This document shows, piece by piece, positions 53,872-64,000 of a stretch of 64,000 nt of DNA (position 1 is its first letter; each line of letters starts with the position of its first letter). The notes under the pieces are model-generated. The model saw nothing but the letters and a program-made list of their open reading frames with translations. It was not told where the DNA came from and did no database searches. The position numbers and the translations under genes were made by a program. Where the stretch lies: NCBI RefSeq assembly GCF_024345995.1, contig NZ_JAGQCE010000005.1, positions 62,001 to 126,000 on the forward strand, given 5' to 3'. The DNA comes from Synechococcus sp. Cruz-7E5 (GTDB taxonomy: Bacteria; Cyanobacteriota; Cyanobacteriia; PCC-6307; Cyanobiaceae).

Positions 53872-55557
53872 ATGACCATTCGGGAAGTCAGGGTGAGCGC
53901 AATTCCCAGCTTCAGACCTCCAACCCTTTCCTCCGGCCGGGAGTCAGCTTCGGAGCCTGACCGCGATGGCGAAATCGCCCCTGTAGTGCTGGCCATCCTT
54001 GATGGCTGGGGCTTTCGGGAAGACGCACGTCACAACGCGATCCATTCGGCCAGCACACCGGTGATGGATGCCCTCTGGGAGGCCTATCCCCACACCCTGA
54101 TTCAGGCCAGCGGCGGAGAGGTGGGTCTGCCTGACGGCCAGATGGGCAATTCTGAGGTGGGCCATCTCACGATTGGCTCCGGCCGGATCATCCGTCAGGA
54201 GCTGGTGCGGATCGGCAAGGCCGTACGCGATGGCAGCCTGGCGGCCAACCCTTCCCTGAACGAGCTGGCTGATCGGCTGTTGCGTGAGGGCGGCACCCTC
54301 CATCTGCTCGGGCTCGGCTCCGATGGCGGCGTCCACAGCCACATCGGCCACCTCGGTGGCCTGCTGCAATGGGCCGCCTCGCGGGGCCTCAGCGACGTCT
54401 GCATCCATGTGATCACCGACGGCCGCGATACGCCCCCCCAGAACGCCATTTCCTACCTGGAGTGCATCCAGGCCCAGGTGGAGGCAGCCGGAGTCGGGCG
54501 GATCAGCACCATCTGCGGCCGGTATTGGGCCATGGATCGGGACAACCGCTGGGATCGCACCGAGAAGGCTTACCACCTTCTGAGCGATGCCGGTGAGATC
54601 AGCCCGCTCTCCTTCCGGGAGGCCATCCAGACGGCCTACAGCGAAGGTATCAACGATGAATTCCTCGAACCCCTGCGCCTCGCCCCAGGCCACCTCAAGC
54701 CCGGCGATGGGCTGATCTGTTTCAACTTCAGGCCCGATCGGGTGCGTCAGCTGATCCGTTCCCTGGTGCTCGACGACTTCGATGAATTCGAGCGCAAGCG
54801 CATCAGTCCCCTGCATGTGGTCACCTTCACCCAGTACGAACTGGGCCTGCCCGTGGCGGTGGCATTCCCACCCGAATCCCTCGACGGCCTGCTGGGCCAG
54901 GTGGTCTCAGCCCACGGTCTGCGTCAGCTGCGCACTGCCGAAACCGAGAAGTATCCCCACGTCACGTACTTCCTCAACGGCGGCATCGAGCAACCCTTCC
55001 CCGGCGAAGACCGCCAGCTCGTGCCATCCCCACGCGTGGCCACCTACGACCAGGCGCCGGCCATGTCGGCCGACCAACTCACCGACAACTGCATCGCCGC
55101 CCTCAACAAGAGGGTGTATTCCCTGGTGGTGATCAACTACGCCAACCCCGACATGGTGGGACATACCGGCCGCATGGGCGCCACCGAGCAGGCCATCACC
55201 ACTGTGGACCACTGCATAGGCCGCCTGGTGGAAGCCACAAACCGTCTGGGCGGCACCGTGCTGATCACCGCCGACCACGGCAATGCCGAGCTGATGGAAG
55301 GGGATGACGGCCGCCCCTGGACGGCTCACACCACCAACCCGGTACCGGTGATCCTGGTGGAGGGCGAAAAGCGCAGGCTTGGGGGACATGGGGCCGCGCC
55401 CCAGCTGCGGCAGGGAGGTGGTCTGGCCGACATCGCTCCCACCCTGCTGCAGATCCTGGGACTGCCCCAGCCGGAGAGCATGACGGGCAGTTCTCTGGTG
55501 GAACCACTGGAACTGGCAAGCCCCAAAGCCGCCTTCGCGGAAGCCCTCCAGGTCTGA
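53872..55557 (+). CDS. gpmI: 2,3-bisphosphoglycerate-independent phosphoglycerate mutase
   Basis: GpmI interconverts 3- and 2-phosphoglycerate. The 561-residue alkaline-phosphatase-fold enzyme has [20 protein letters not shown], the catalytic Ser in [35 protein letters not shown] and [11 protein letters not shown]. An N-terminal tail of about 35 residues is not conserved. ATG 53872 has GGAAG about 8 bases upstream; GTG 53893 is possible. secG follows after 21 bases. Confidence 0.95.
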   Translation: MTIREVRVSAIPSFRPPTLSSGRESASEPDRDGEIAPVVLAILDGWGFREDARHNAIHSASTPVMDALWEAYPHTLIQASGGEVGLPDGQMGNSEVGHLTIGSGRIIRQELVRIGKAVRDGSLAANPSLNELADRLLREGGTLHLLGLGSDGGVHSHIGHLGGLLQWAASRGLSDVCIHVITDGRDTPPQNAISYLECIQAQVEAAGVGRISTICGRYWAMDRDNRWDRTEKAYHLLSDAGEISPLSFREAIQTAYSEGINDEFLEPLRLAPGHLKPGDGLICFNFRPDRVRQLIRSLVLDDFDEFERKRISPLHVVTFTQYELGLPVAVAFPPESLDGLLGQVVSAHGLRQLRTAETEKYPHVTYFLNGGIEQPFPGEDRQLVPSPRVATYDQAPAMSADQLTDNCIAALNKRVYSLVVINYANPDMVGHTGRMGATEQAITTVDHCIGRLVEATNRLGGTVLITADHGNAELMEGDDGRPWTAHTTNPVPVILVEGEKRRLGGHGAAPQLRQGGGLADIAPTLLQILGLPQPESMTGSSLVEPLELASPKAAFAEALQV

Positions 55558-55578
55558 GCATTTGGTTAGGTTGGCTGA

Positions 55579-55809
55579 ATGATCACAACTGTTCTTTCCT
55601 GGGTCTGGTTCGCCGTCGGCCTGCTGCTGATTGGCAGTGTGCTGCTTCACAGTCCCAAAGGGGATGGAATGGGCGGCCTGGCCAGCAGCGGCGGTTCGAT
55701 GTTCAGCAGTGCCCGCAGCGCCGAAGACACCCTCAACCGGATCAGCTGGACCTTGCTGGGGTTGTTCCTCGGCTTGGCGATAGTGCTCAGTGCCGGCTGG
55801 TTGCGCTGA
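55579..55809 (+). CDS. secG: Protein translocase subunit SecG
   Basis: The 76-residue protein has two membrane helices (VWFAVGLLLIGSVLL and ISWTLLGLFLGLAIVLSAGWL) around the conserved loop SPKGDGMGGLASSGGSMFSS. SecG assists SecYEG in the plasma and thylakoid membranes. It lies directly after gpmI and is probably cotranscribed. Confidence 0.93.
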   Translation: MITTVLSWVWFAVGLLLIGSVLLHSPKGDGMGGLASSGGSMFSSARSAEDTLNRISWTLLGLFLGLAIVLSAGWLR

Positions 55810-55872
55810 GGTTGCCGCTTCAGAACAGGCTTCCAGCATCCAGCTCGCGTCCCTCCGCCTCAATGTCCTCCT

Positions 55873-56361
55873 GTGGATCCGATCAAACGCCGAGGACTGC
55901 TCGCCTCCTTTGCCGTCCTGTTCAGCACGCTCTGGGGGGGTGACAAAGCCGAAGCGGCCTCAAAGGCCGCCGATCCCAGGTGGCAGCTCAGCGACAGTGA
56001 ATGGCGCAAGCGCCTGAGCCCTGCGGCCTACAACGTGCTGCGACGCGAAGGGACTGAACGTCCCTTCAGCAGCACCCTCAACAATGAGAAGCGAAAGGGA
56101 ACGTTTCTCTGCGCCGGCTGCCGCCTGCCCCTGTTCAGCTCCTCGGCGAAATTCGAGAGTGGCACCGGCTGGCCCAGTTTCTGGCAGCCCCTGCCCGAGG
56201 CGATCGCCACCAAAACCGACTTCAAACTGCTGGTACCCCGTACCGAGTACCACTGCAGCCGCTGCGGCGGTCACCAGGGTCACGTCTTCAATGACGGTCC
56301 CCGGCCCACTGGCAAGCGCTACTGCAACAACGGCGTGGCCCTGGAGTTCAAGGTCGGCTGA
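55873..56361 (+). CDS. msrB: Exported peptide methionine-R-sulfoxide reductase MsrB
   Basis: MsrB reduces the R-epimer of methionine sulfoxide. The 162-residue protein has zinc pairs C80/C83 and C128/C131, the substrate block FESGTGWPSFWQP, GHVFNDGP, and the catalytic Cys151 in RYCNNGVALEF. The N-terminus (KRRGLLASFAVLFSTLWGGDKAEAA) looks like a signal peptide, possibly twin-arginine, so it may work outside the cytosol like MsrA here. The start is GTG 55873. Confidence 0.9.
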   Translation: MDPIKRRGLLASFAVLFSTLWGGDKAEAASKAADPRWQLSDSEWRKRLSPAAYNVLRREGTERPFSSTLNNEKRKGTFLCAGCRLPLFSSSAKFESGTGWPSFWQPLPEAIATKTDFKLLVPRTEYHCSRCGGHQGHVFNDGPRPTGKRYCNNGVALEFKVG

Positions 56362-56396
56362 AGCCTGCCCGCCTGGGCCGGGCGGATGATCACAAC

Positions 56397-56425
56397 AAAA
56401 AAGGAGGGAGGTCAGACCCCCCTCC
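56397..56425 (-). terminator. Intrinsic terminator of groESL
   Basis: On the minus strand a GC-rich stem of about 9 base pairs (GGAGGG plus GGG with one G-U pair against CCTCCCTCC) is followed directly by six T. It lies 51 bases after the groEL stop. The plus strand has no T-run, so it serves groEL, not msrB. Confidence 0.88.
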
Positions 56426-56475
56426 TGCAGAACCGATCCTGATGGCGGAGCGTTCACACGCTCTGCCGGGGAGGA

Positions 56476-58116
<1,641 letters not shown>

Positions 58117-58205
58117 TTAATCTCTGTTCAAAAGGGTGGAGAATGGAGCTATGGGGACGGCTTCCGTAGTAACGAGGGCCTGACTTCCCCAGTCAAAAAC
58201 GATGA

Positions 58206-58517
58206 CTAGTTGACGATGGCGAGGATGTCCTTCTCCGAAAGGAGAACGAACTCATTGCCTCCGAGTTTGATATCAGTGCCGGCGTACTTGCTGTAGAGGA
58301 CCTTGTCGCCCACGCTCACTTCCGGAGCCTGGCGGGATCCGTCGTCGCTGCGCTTGCCGGGACCGACCTGCACCACCTCACCCACCTGGGGCTTTTCCTG
58401 GGCGGTATCGGGCAGGAGGATGCCACCAGCGGTTGTCTGGTCCGAATCGGACACCTTGATGAACACACGGTCTCCAAGGGGTTTAACCGTGGAAACGCTC
58501 AGAGAAACAGCAGCCAT
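58206..58517 (-). CDS. groES: Co-chaperonin GroES
   Basis: The 103-residue protein has [63 protein letters not shown] and the C-terminal EKDILAIV. The mobile loop is [17 protein letters not shown] 58517 is chosen; ATG 58526 lies in another frame. Transcription starts under a CIRCE operator centred 67 bases upstream. Confidence 0.97.
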   Translation of the reverse strand: MAAVSLSVSTVKPLGDRVFIKVSDSDQTTAGGILLPDTAQEKPQVGEVVQVGPGKRSDDGSRQAPEVSVGDKVLYSKYAGTDIKLGGNEFVLLSEKDILAIVN

Positions 58518-58570
58518 GAATCCATGCAATTGCGACAGAGTGACGCCTAGGGCGCCACGACAACGGGGAG

Positions 58571-58597
58571 TTGGCACTCGAGCCCGTTGACTGCCAA
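58571..58597. promoter_or_regulatory. CIRCE operator of groESL
   Basis: TTGGCACTC at 58571-58579, a 9-base spacer, and GACTGCCAA at 58589-58597. The consensus is TTAGCACTC-N9-GAGTGCTAA. One half-site here reads GACTGCCAA where perfect symmetry would need GAGTGCCAA. Position 54 bases before the groES ATG fits repression by HrcA, which is not encoded in the window. Confidence 0.88.
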
Positions 58598-58602
58598 CTT
58601 AG

Positions 58603-60258
<1,656 letters not shown>

Positions 60259-60298
60259 TTTTCACCATCCCCCATCCGCTTCCTGAGCACTCACCTCC

Positions 60299-60706
60299 AT
60301 GACTCTCAATCTGCGTGTTCTGGCTCCCGACCAAAGTGTCTTCGACGGCATTGCCGATGAGGTGATCCTGCCCAGTATCTCTGGCCAGGTCGGCATCCTC
60401 ACCGGCCACGTCTCCATGCTCACGGCCCTTGATGTGGGCGTGATGCGCCTGCGAACCGGCAAGGACTGGACCAGCATCGCCCTCATGGGTGGCTTTGCTG
60501 AAGTGGAGGCCAATGAGGTCACCGTGCTGGTCAACGGAGCCGAGCTCGGCTCGAGCATTGATCCCAGCAAGGCTGAGCAAGAGGTGGAGATGGCCGAGCA
60601 GATGGCAGCTGGCTTTGAAGGTCAGCCTCCCAGCACCGAAAAGGTGAAGGCCCAGCAGAAGCTGGCGCGGTCCCGGGCAAGGCTCCAAGCAACCCGCGCC
60701 AACTGA
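60299..60706 (+). CDS. atpC: ATP synthase F1 epsilon subunit
   Basis: The 135-residue protein has LNLRVLAPDQSVFDGIADEV, LPSISGQVGILTGHVSMLTAL, and a C-terminal helical hairpin (KAEQEVEMAEQMAAGFEG, KVKAQQKLARSRARLQ). Epsilon links F1 to the rotor and can inhibit hydrolysis. It follows atpD; the frameshifted transaldolase-like gene begins 16 bases later. Confidence 0.97.
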   Translation: MTLNLRVLAPDQSVFDGIADEVILPSISGQVGILTGHVSMLTALDVGVMRLRTGKDWTSIALMGGFAEVEANEVTVLVNGAELGSSIDPSKAEQEVEMAEQMAAGFEGQPPSTEKVKAQQKLARSRARLQATRAN

Positions 60707-60722
60707 GGACTCGGGGCTCACC

Positions 60723-61390
60723 ATGAGCCTGCGGTTTTCCTCGACTCGGCTGATCCCCTCGCCTGGGACGAGTGGATGCCATGCGGTTTTTTCCACGGCA
60801 TCACCACCAATCCCACGCTTCTGCGGCAGTCCGGCCAGATCTGCCGTATCTCTGCATTGCGCTCGCTCAGCCAACGTGCCCTCGAGCTCGGCTGCCAGGA
60901 GCTGCACCTGCAGGCCTGGGGACGTGAGCCTCAGGCACTGTTGGATTGTGCCCTGGCCCTGGCTGAGCTGGCCCCAGGGCGGATCACCATCAAGGTTCCG
61001 CTCACCAGGGCCGGCACCACGGCGGCGGTGAAGGTGATCGCCCAGGGGATTCCGCTCACCTTCACCGCCTGCTACGAGGCACCTCAAGTGCTTGTTGCAG
61101 CAGCTCTCGGCGCTCGCTACATAGCTCCCTATCTGGGCCGCATCCAGGATCTGGGCCGAGACAGCCACCAGGAACTGATCACGATGCAGCAGTGCGTTGA
61201 TCGCAGTGGCTCAAGCTTGCGTCTGCTGGTGGCCAGTTTGCGAACCACCACCGATCTCAGCCGTCTGGCGGCGGCCGGGATGACCACCTTCACCCTCTCC
61301 CCGAAGCTGGCCGCGGCCCTGTTCAGCTGCGAGGCCACCGAAGCCGCAGCGGCAAGATTTGAAGATGACGCCACCCTGGTGGAGCGGTGA
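60723..61390 (+). CDS. Transaldolase-family protein, frameshift near the 5' end
   Basis: The protein resembles the short transaldolase/fructose-6-phosphate aldolase family: FFHGITTNPTLLRQSG, the catalytic Lys in RITIKVPLTRAG, and GARYIAPYLGRIQDLG. In the catalytic frame the only ATG is at 60776, inside the domain. Upstream codons in that frame read FLDSADPLAWDEW, a family N-terminus, with no start codon before the atpC stop. ATG 60723 reads MSLRF in the other frame, and the two join at a TTTT run (60735-60738) that appears one base short. Without the frameshift the protein would have about 222 residues. It overlaps the next gene by four bases. Confidence 0.8.
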
Positions 61391-62529
61391 GGGGCAAGGG
61401 ACGGGAGCTCGGCCTGCAGCTGCGGGCCTGGCACGAGGCCCGTAGCCCGGGGCTGAGTAACGGCAGGGCCATCGCCAACAGGCTGGTGGATCTGCTCGGG
61501 GCCGAGGAGCGTCTCAAAGGGCCCGTGCGCGACCTGGCTGACCAGCCCTTGCTGCTGAGGGCACTCCAGGAAAGTGGGGCAGGCCGCAGCACCTCCGTGC
61601 AGCTCCTGGCCCAGCAGTTGGGGAACACCTATGCCCCGGCTGTGCTGGAGGAATTGCTTGATCTGCTGGAGGCAGCCACGGGGGTGGCGGTCTCCCGGCC
61701 CCAAGGCCCTGAGACCATCCCACCGGCAGCAACACCAGACACCCCTGCTGTCAAGCGGTCGCCAGGCCAAAAGCGGTGGCTTGTTCACTCGCTGCAGGCC
61801 ATGGGCCCGGGCCTGGCCCTGGCGGCGGGTGCTGCCCTGGTGCTGCGCTGGCTCAGCGGCGAACTCGACCGCTGGCTGTTCAAAACCTGGAACTGGCAGG
61901 GCTGGCTGGTGCTGGCGCTCAGCCTGGCACTGCTGCAGATCCTCAGCCTTGGCCCCCTGAAGCGGGCGCGGCGAGAGTGGCCCCTGGAGCAGGCCGATGC
62001 CACCGAGCCCCGCCAGGCCTGGCGCTGGATGACCGCCCCCTGGATCCATCACAGCCATCCAGAAGCGGTTGTGAATGTGGCCCTGCTGCTGCTGATCCTG
62101 CGGTCTCCTTCACCGCTGCCTCTGCCCGATGTGGTGCTGCGCTACGTGCTCACCAGCCTGGCGACAATGACCCTGGCGCTGCTGGTGGCGGAACGGCGCA
62201 CCAGTGAGCGCCGCTGGGATGGTGCCGCCGGGGCGGTGAGCGCCCTGATCGGCCTGGCTGCCGCCTCCAGCCTGCTGAACTGGCGTGCTCTGAACTTCAG
62301 CCTGGGCCCGATCGACATTCCAACCTGGGTGCTGCTGCTGGTGTACGGGGTCCTGCAGCTGGGCTGGCAGCTACCCCGCCAGAGCGAGGACGACGACAGT
62401 CGTCCCCTTGATCGCTTGCTCAGCAGCCAGTGGTGGTGGGGCCTGGTGCTGGGGGTGGCCTGGGCGGTGGTCAACCGCTTGGACACACTGGTGCAGCTGG
62501 CTCTGAAGTCGAGGGGAGCCGGCGGCTGA
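61387..62529 (+). CDS. Rhomboid-fold membrane protein lacking protease residues
   Basis: This 380-residue protein has an N-terminal soluble helical part of about 110 residues (NRLVDLLGAEERLKGPVRDL) and six or seven membrane helices. WIHHSHPEAVVN aligns with the rhomboid TM2 H-x3-N motif, keeping the Asn. GAAGAVSALIGL aligns with the catalytic GxSGxxxGLxG, with Ala for Ser. WWWGLVLGVAW aligns with the TM6 motif, with Trp for His. It is therefore probably a pseudoprotease. The start is GTG 61387, overlapping the transaldolase stop (GTGA). Confidence 0.65.
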   Translation: MRGKGRELGLQLRAWHEARSPGLSNGRAIANRLVDLLGAEERLKGPVRDLADQPLLLRALQESGAGRSTSVQLLAQQLGNTYAPAVLEELLDLLEAATGVAVSRPQGPETIPPAATPDTPAVKRSPGQKRWLVHSLQAMGPGLALAAGAALVLRWLSGELDRWLFKTWNWQGWLVLALSLALLQILSLGPLKRARREWPLEQADATEPRQAWRWMTAPWIHHSHPEAVVNVALLLLILRSPSPLPLPDVVLRYVLTSLATMTLALLVAERRTSERRWDGAAGAVSALIGLAAASSLLNWRALNFSLGPIDIPTWVLLLVYGVLQLGWQLPRQSEDDDSRPLDRLLSSQWWWGLVLGVAWAVVNRLDTLVQLALKSRGAGG

Positions 62530-62532
62530 GCG

Positions 62533-62550
62533 GGCTGTTGAGGAACAGCC
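62533..62550. terminator. Stem-loop between convergent genes
   Basis: GGCTGTT at 62533-62539, loop GAGG, AACAGCC at 62544-62550 form a perfect 7-base stem between the stops of the rhomboid-like gene (62529) and the PBP gene (62564). No T-run follows on either strand; it may still act as a bidirectional 3' end structure. Confidence 0.45.
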
Positions 62551-62563
62551 TCAGAGGCTGGTC

Positions 62564-64000
62564 TCAGGTCTGGCGTCCCGCCCCGATCGCGGCCATGTAC
62601 CGCCCCCAGAGCTCGGCCACCAGGGCACCGCTGGCCGCCTGCGCCGGCCGGTTGTCGTCGTTGCCCATCCAGATGGCGGTGAGGATCTCCAGCGCCGGGG
62701 AGTAGCCGATGAAGAGCACATCCACGCCGTTGTCGGTGGTGCCGGTCTTGCCGCGGCCATCAGCCACCAGCGCAGCTGCCCGCCCCGTGCCGCTTCGCAC
62801 CACCCCCGCCAGCAGATCGTCCATCGCCGCAGCGTCTTCCTCGCGCAGCAGCTGGCGCGGCTGCTCACCGATGGGGGTGGTCACCCCCCGCTCCGGGCAG
62901 GTGGCAAGGCTGTAGATCGAACGGCAGATGCCCAGGTCGTAGATCTTGCTGACGCCGTGCATCGGCACGCTGCGGCCCCCATTGGCCACCACGGCATAGG
63001 CCCGGGCCATCTCGTAGAGGAGGGTTTCACGGCCGCCGAGCATGGTGTTGAGATCGGCGTCGAGGGGGGTGCTGATCCCCAGCTGGCGGGCCTTGCGCAG
63101 CACCTGCTTCAGGCCGGCTGTCTCCGCCAGACGCAGGGCCACCACGTTCTCGGAATCGGCGAAGCCCCTGGCCACGCTGACGCTCCCGCCGGCGGCACCG
63201 TGGCGGCAGCCCGCCACGTAGGCCAGGGGGGCACAGGAGATGGGCTGCTCAGGGCTGGTGCCGGCCTCAAGCGCCGCCAGGTAGGGGAAAAGCTTGAAGG
63301 TGGAGCCCGGCTGGCGCATGGCCTGCACCCGGTCGAAGCTGGAGCGGGAGTAATCACCGCCACCCACGTAGGCCAGGATCTTGCCGCTGCGGTAATTGAG
63401 AGAGATCAGGGCCCCCTGGGTGAGCCCCACCCGCGCGGCCGGGCCCTCAAGGAAGCGCTGCAACTGCTGCTGGGCAAGTTGCTGCAACTTCGGATCGATC
63501 GTGCTCACCACGTAGTAGTTGCCGCCTGAAGCTTTCTGCGAAAGGTTGAGGCCGAAGCGGGTACCTTCCAGTTCGCCGAGCACGTAGTCGCTGAAGAAGG
63601 GATAGCTGGAGAAGCTGGATTCGCGGCAGGCCGAGGGATCGATGTTCAGGGGCCGCCGCTGGGCATCGATCAGCTGCTGATCACGCAGATAGCCCTGCTC
63701 ATGCATCAGCTTGAGCACCAGGTCGCGGCGCTCGCGGCCGGCAGTGGGATCCTTGGTATTGCATGGGCTGTAACCATTGGGGCTGGGCAGCAGGCCCACC
63801 AGGAAGGCCGCCTGGCCCACGTCCAGGTCACTGGCCGACTTGCGGAAGTAGAGCCTGGACGCCTGCTCGAAGCCATCGGTGCCGAGACCAAGATGGGCCC
63901 GGTCGAGGTACATCTTCAGGATTTGGTTCTTGCTGTAGCCCACCTCCAGTTGCAGGGCCACCCACAGCTCCCGCAGCTTGCGGCTGAGGCTGTAGTCGGT
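62564..64000 (-). CDS. Class A penicillin-binding protein (5' end off window)
   Basis: This bifunctional peptidoglycan synthase continues beyond the right edge. The visible part holds the end of the glycosyltransferase domain (YSKNQILKMYLDRAHLGLGTDGFEQASRLYF, KSASDLDVGQAAFLVGLLPSP). It then has the transpeptidase domain, with the catalytic Ser in RQPGSTFKLF, SENVVALRLAE for the SxN motif, and GKTGTTDNGVD for KTG. The C-terminus is short after the last helix (GALVAELWGRYMAAIG). The N-terminal membrane anchor is outside the window. The exact class A subtype cannot be assigned. Confidence 0.92.
   Translation of the reverse strand, partial: TDYSLSRKLRELWVALQLEVGYSKNQILKMYLDRAHLGLGTDGFEQASRLYFRKSASDLDVGQAAFLVGLLPSPNGYSPCNTKDPTAGRERRDLVLKLMHEQGYLRDQQLIDAQRRPLNIDPSACRESSFSSYPFFSDYVLGELEGTRFGLNLSQKASGGNYYVVSTIDPKLQQLAQQQLQRFLEGPAARVGLTQGALISLNYRSGKILAYVGGGDYSRSSFDRVQAMRQPGSTFKLFPYLAALEAGTSPEQPISCAPLAYVAGCRHGAAGGSVSVARGFADSENVVALRLAETAGLKQVLRKARQLGISTPLDADLNTMLGGRETLLYEMARAYAVVANGGRSVPMHGVSKIYDLGICRSIYSLATCPERGVTTPIGEQPRQLLREEDAAAMDDLLAGVVRSGTGRAAALVADGRGKTGTTDNGVDVLFIGYSPALEILTAIWMGNDDNRPAQAASGALVAELWGRYMAAIGAGRQT

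Noticed and set aside
3473-56207. HIP1-type palindrome GCGATCGC at 3473, 6107, 9401, 10136, 28548, 32363 and 56200.
   Set aside because: Seven copies in 64 kb is only modestly above chance for this GC content, far from the strong HIP1 enrichment of some cyanobacteria.

Overview
The window is about 64 kb of GC-rich, gene-dense chromosome from an alpha-cyanobacterium, most likely a high-GC Synechococcus/Cyanobium-type picocyanobacterium. The evidence is the cytochrome c-550 gene psbV, a plant-type ferredoxin (petF), a ferredoxin-thioredoxin reductase variable chain (ftrV), a complete kaiABC clock locus with kaiA retained, an NblS-type sensor kinase, a photosystem II S4-domain protein, and cyanobacteria-restricted families (DUF1825, DUF1818, DUF2811, the short cyanobacterial RpoZ). 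I see no phage, transposon, CRISPR array, rRNA operon or plasmid signature. This looks like core genome.

Layout. 1-4.3 kb (minus): the 3'-truncated pyruvate dehydrogenase E2 gene, a YlqD-like protein, an acyl-CoA/acyl-ACP synthetase and lipB. 4.4-9.2 kb (plus): long-form hibernation factor, deoC, recO, an MFS transporter and a glycosyltransferase. 9.2-13.8 kb (minus): an acyltransferase, an exported Mn-type superoxide dismutase, pyrF, tyrS and DUF1825. 13.9-17.1 kb (plus): a helix-hairpin-helix protein paired with a GIY-YIG nuclease, pepA and a small membrane protein. 17.1-25.8 kb (minus): an unknown exported protein, then purC, bamA, lpxC, fabZ, lpxA, lpxB and msrA in a tight outer-membrane and lipid A run. 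25.8-29.2 kb (plus): purD and nblS. 29.3-32.1 kb (minus): kaiA-kaiB-kaiC. 32.3-33.0 kb: rplU-rpmA. 33-40.4 kb: a methyltransferase, a queuosine-precursor transporter, truB, yebC, nagB, a SpoIID-like protein, RNase Z and psbV. 40.4-43.9 kb (minus): serA, prmA, petF and an unknown protein. 44-46.9 kb (plus): a membrane protein, the S4 protein, tRNA-Val(GAC) and murD. 46.9-53.1 kb: two related membrane proteins around an EVE-domain protein, small cyanobacterial families, rpoZ, a divergent Hsp70-like protein and ftrV. 53.2-56.4 kb: pyrR, gpmI, secG and msrB. 56.5-62.5 kb: groEL-groES with a CIRCE operator, divergent atpD-atpC, a frameshifted transaldolase-like gene and a rhomboid-fold protein without catalytic residues. 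62.6-64 kb: a class A penicillin-binding protein that runs off the right edge.

How the genes work together. Envelope biogenesis dominates: lipid A (lpxC, lpxA, lpxB, fabZ), BamA, peptidoglycan (murD, class A PBP, SpoIID-like) and glycerolipid acylation. A second theme is photosynthetic redox (PsbV, ferredoxin, FtrV, NblS) with three exported oxidative-defence enzymes (SOD, MsrA, MsrB). The E2 and lipB genes are neighbours and functionally linked, because LipB starts the lipoylation that E2 needs.

I did not find a clear new multi-gene system. The most interesting anomalies are a single-base frameshift at the 5' end of the transaldolase-like gene, the inactive rhomboid next to it, a DeoC with the second catalytic lysine replaced by glutamine, an adjacent HhH/GIY-YIG pair resembling a split UvrC, and several unexplained palindromes (before kaiC, before petF, and between the kaiC and nblS 3' ends). 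Many genes start with GTG or TTG, so several 5' ends are uncertain.
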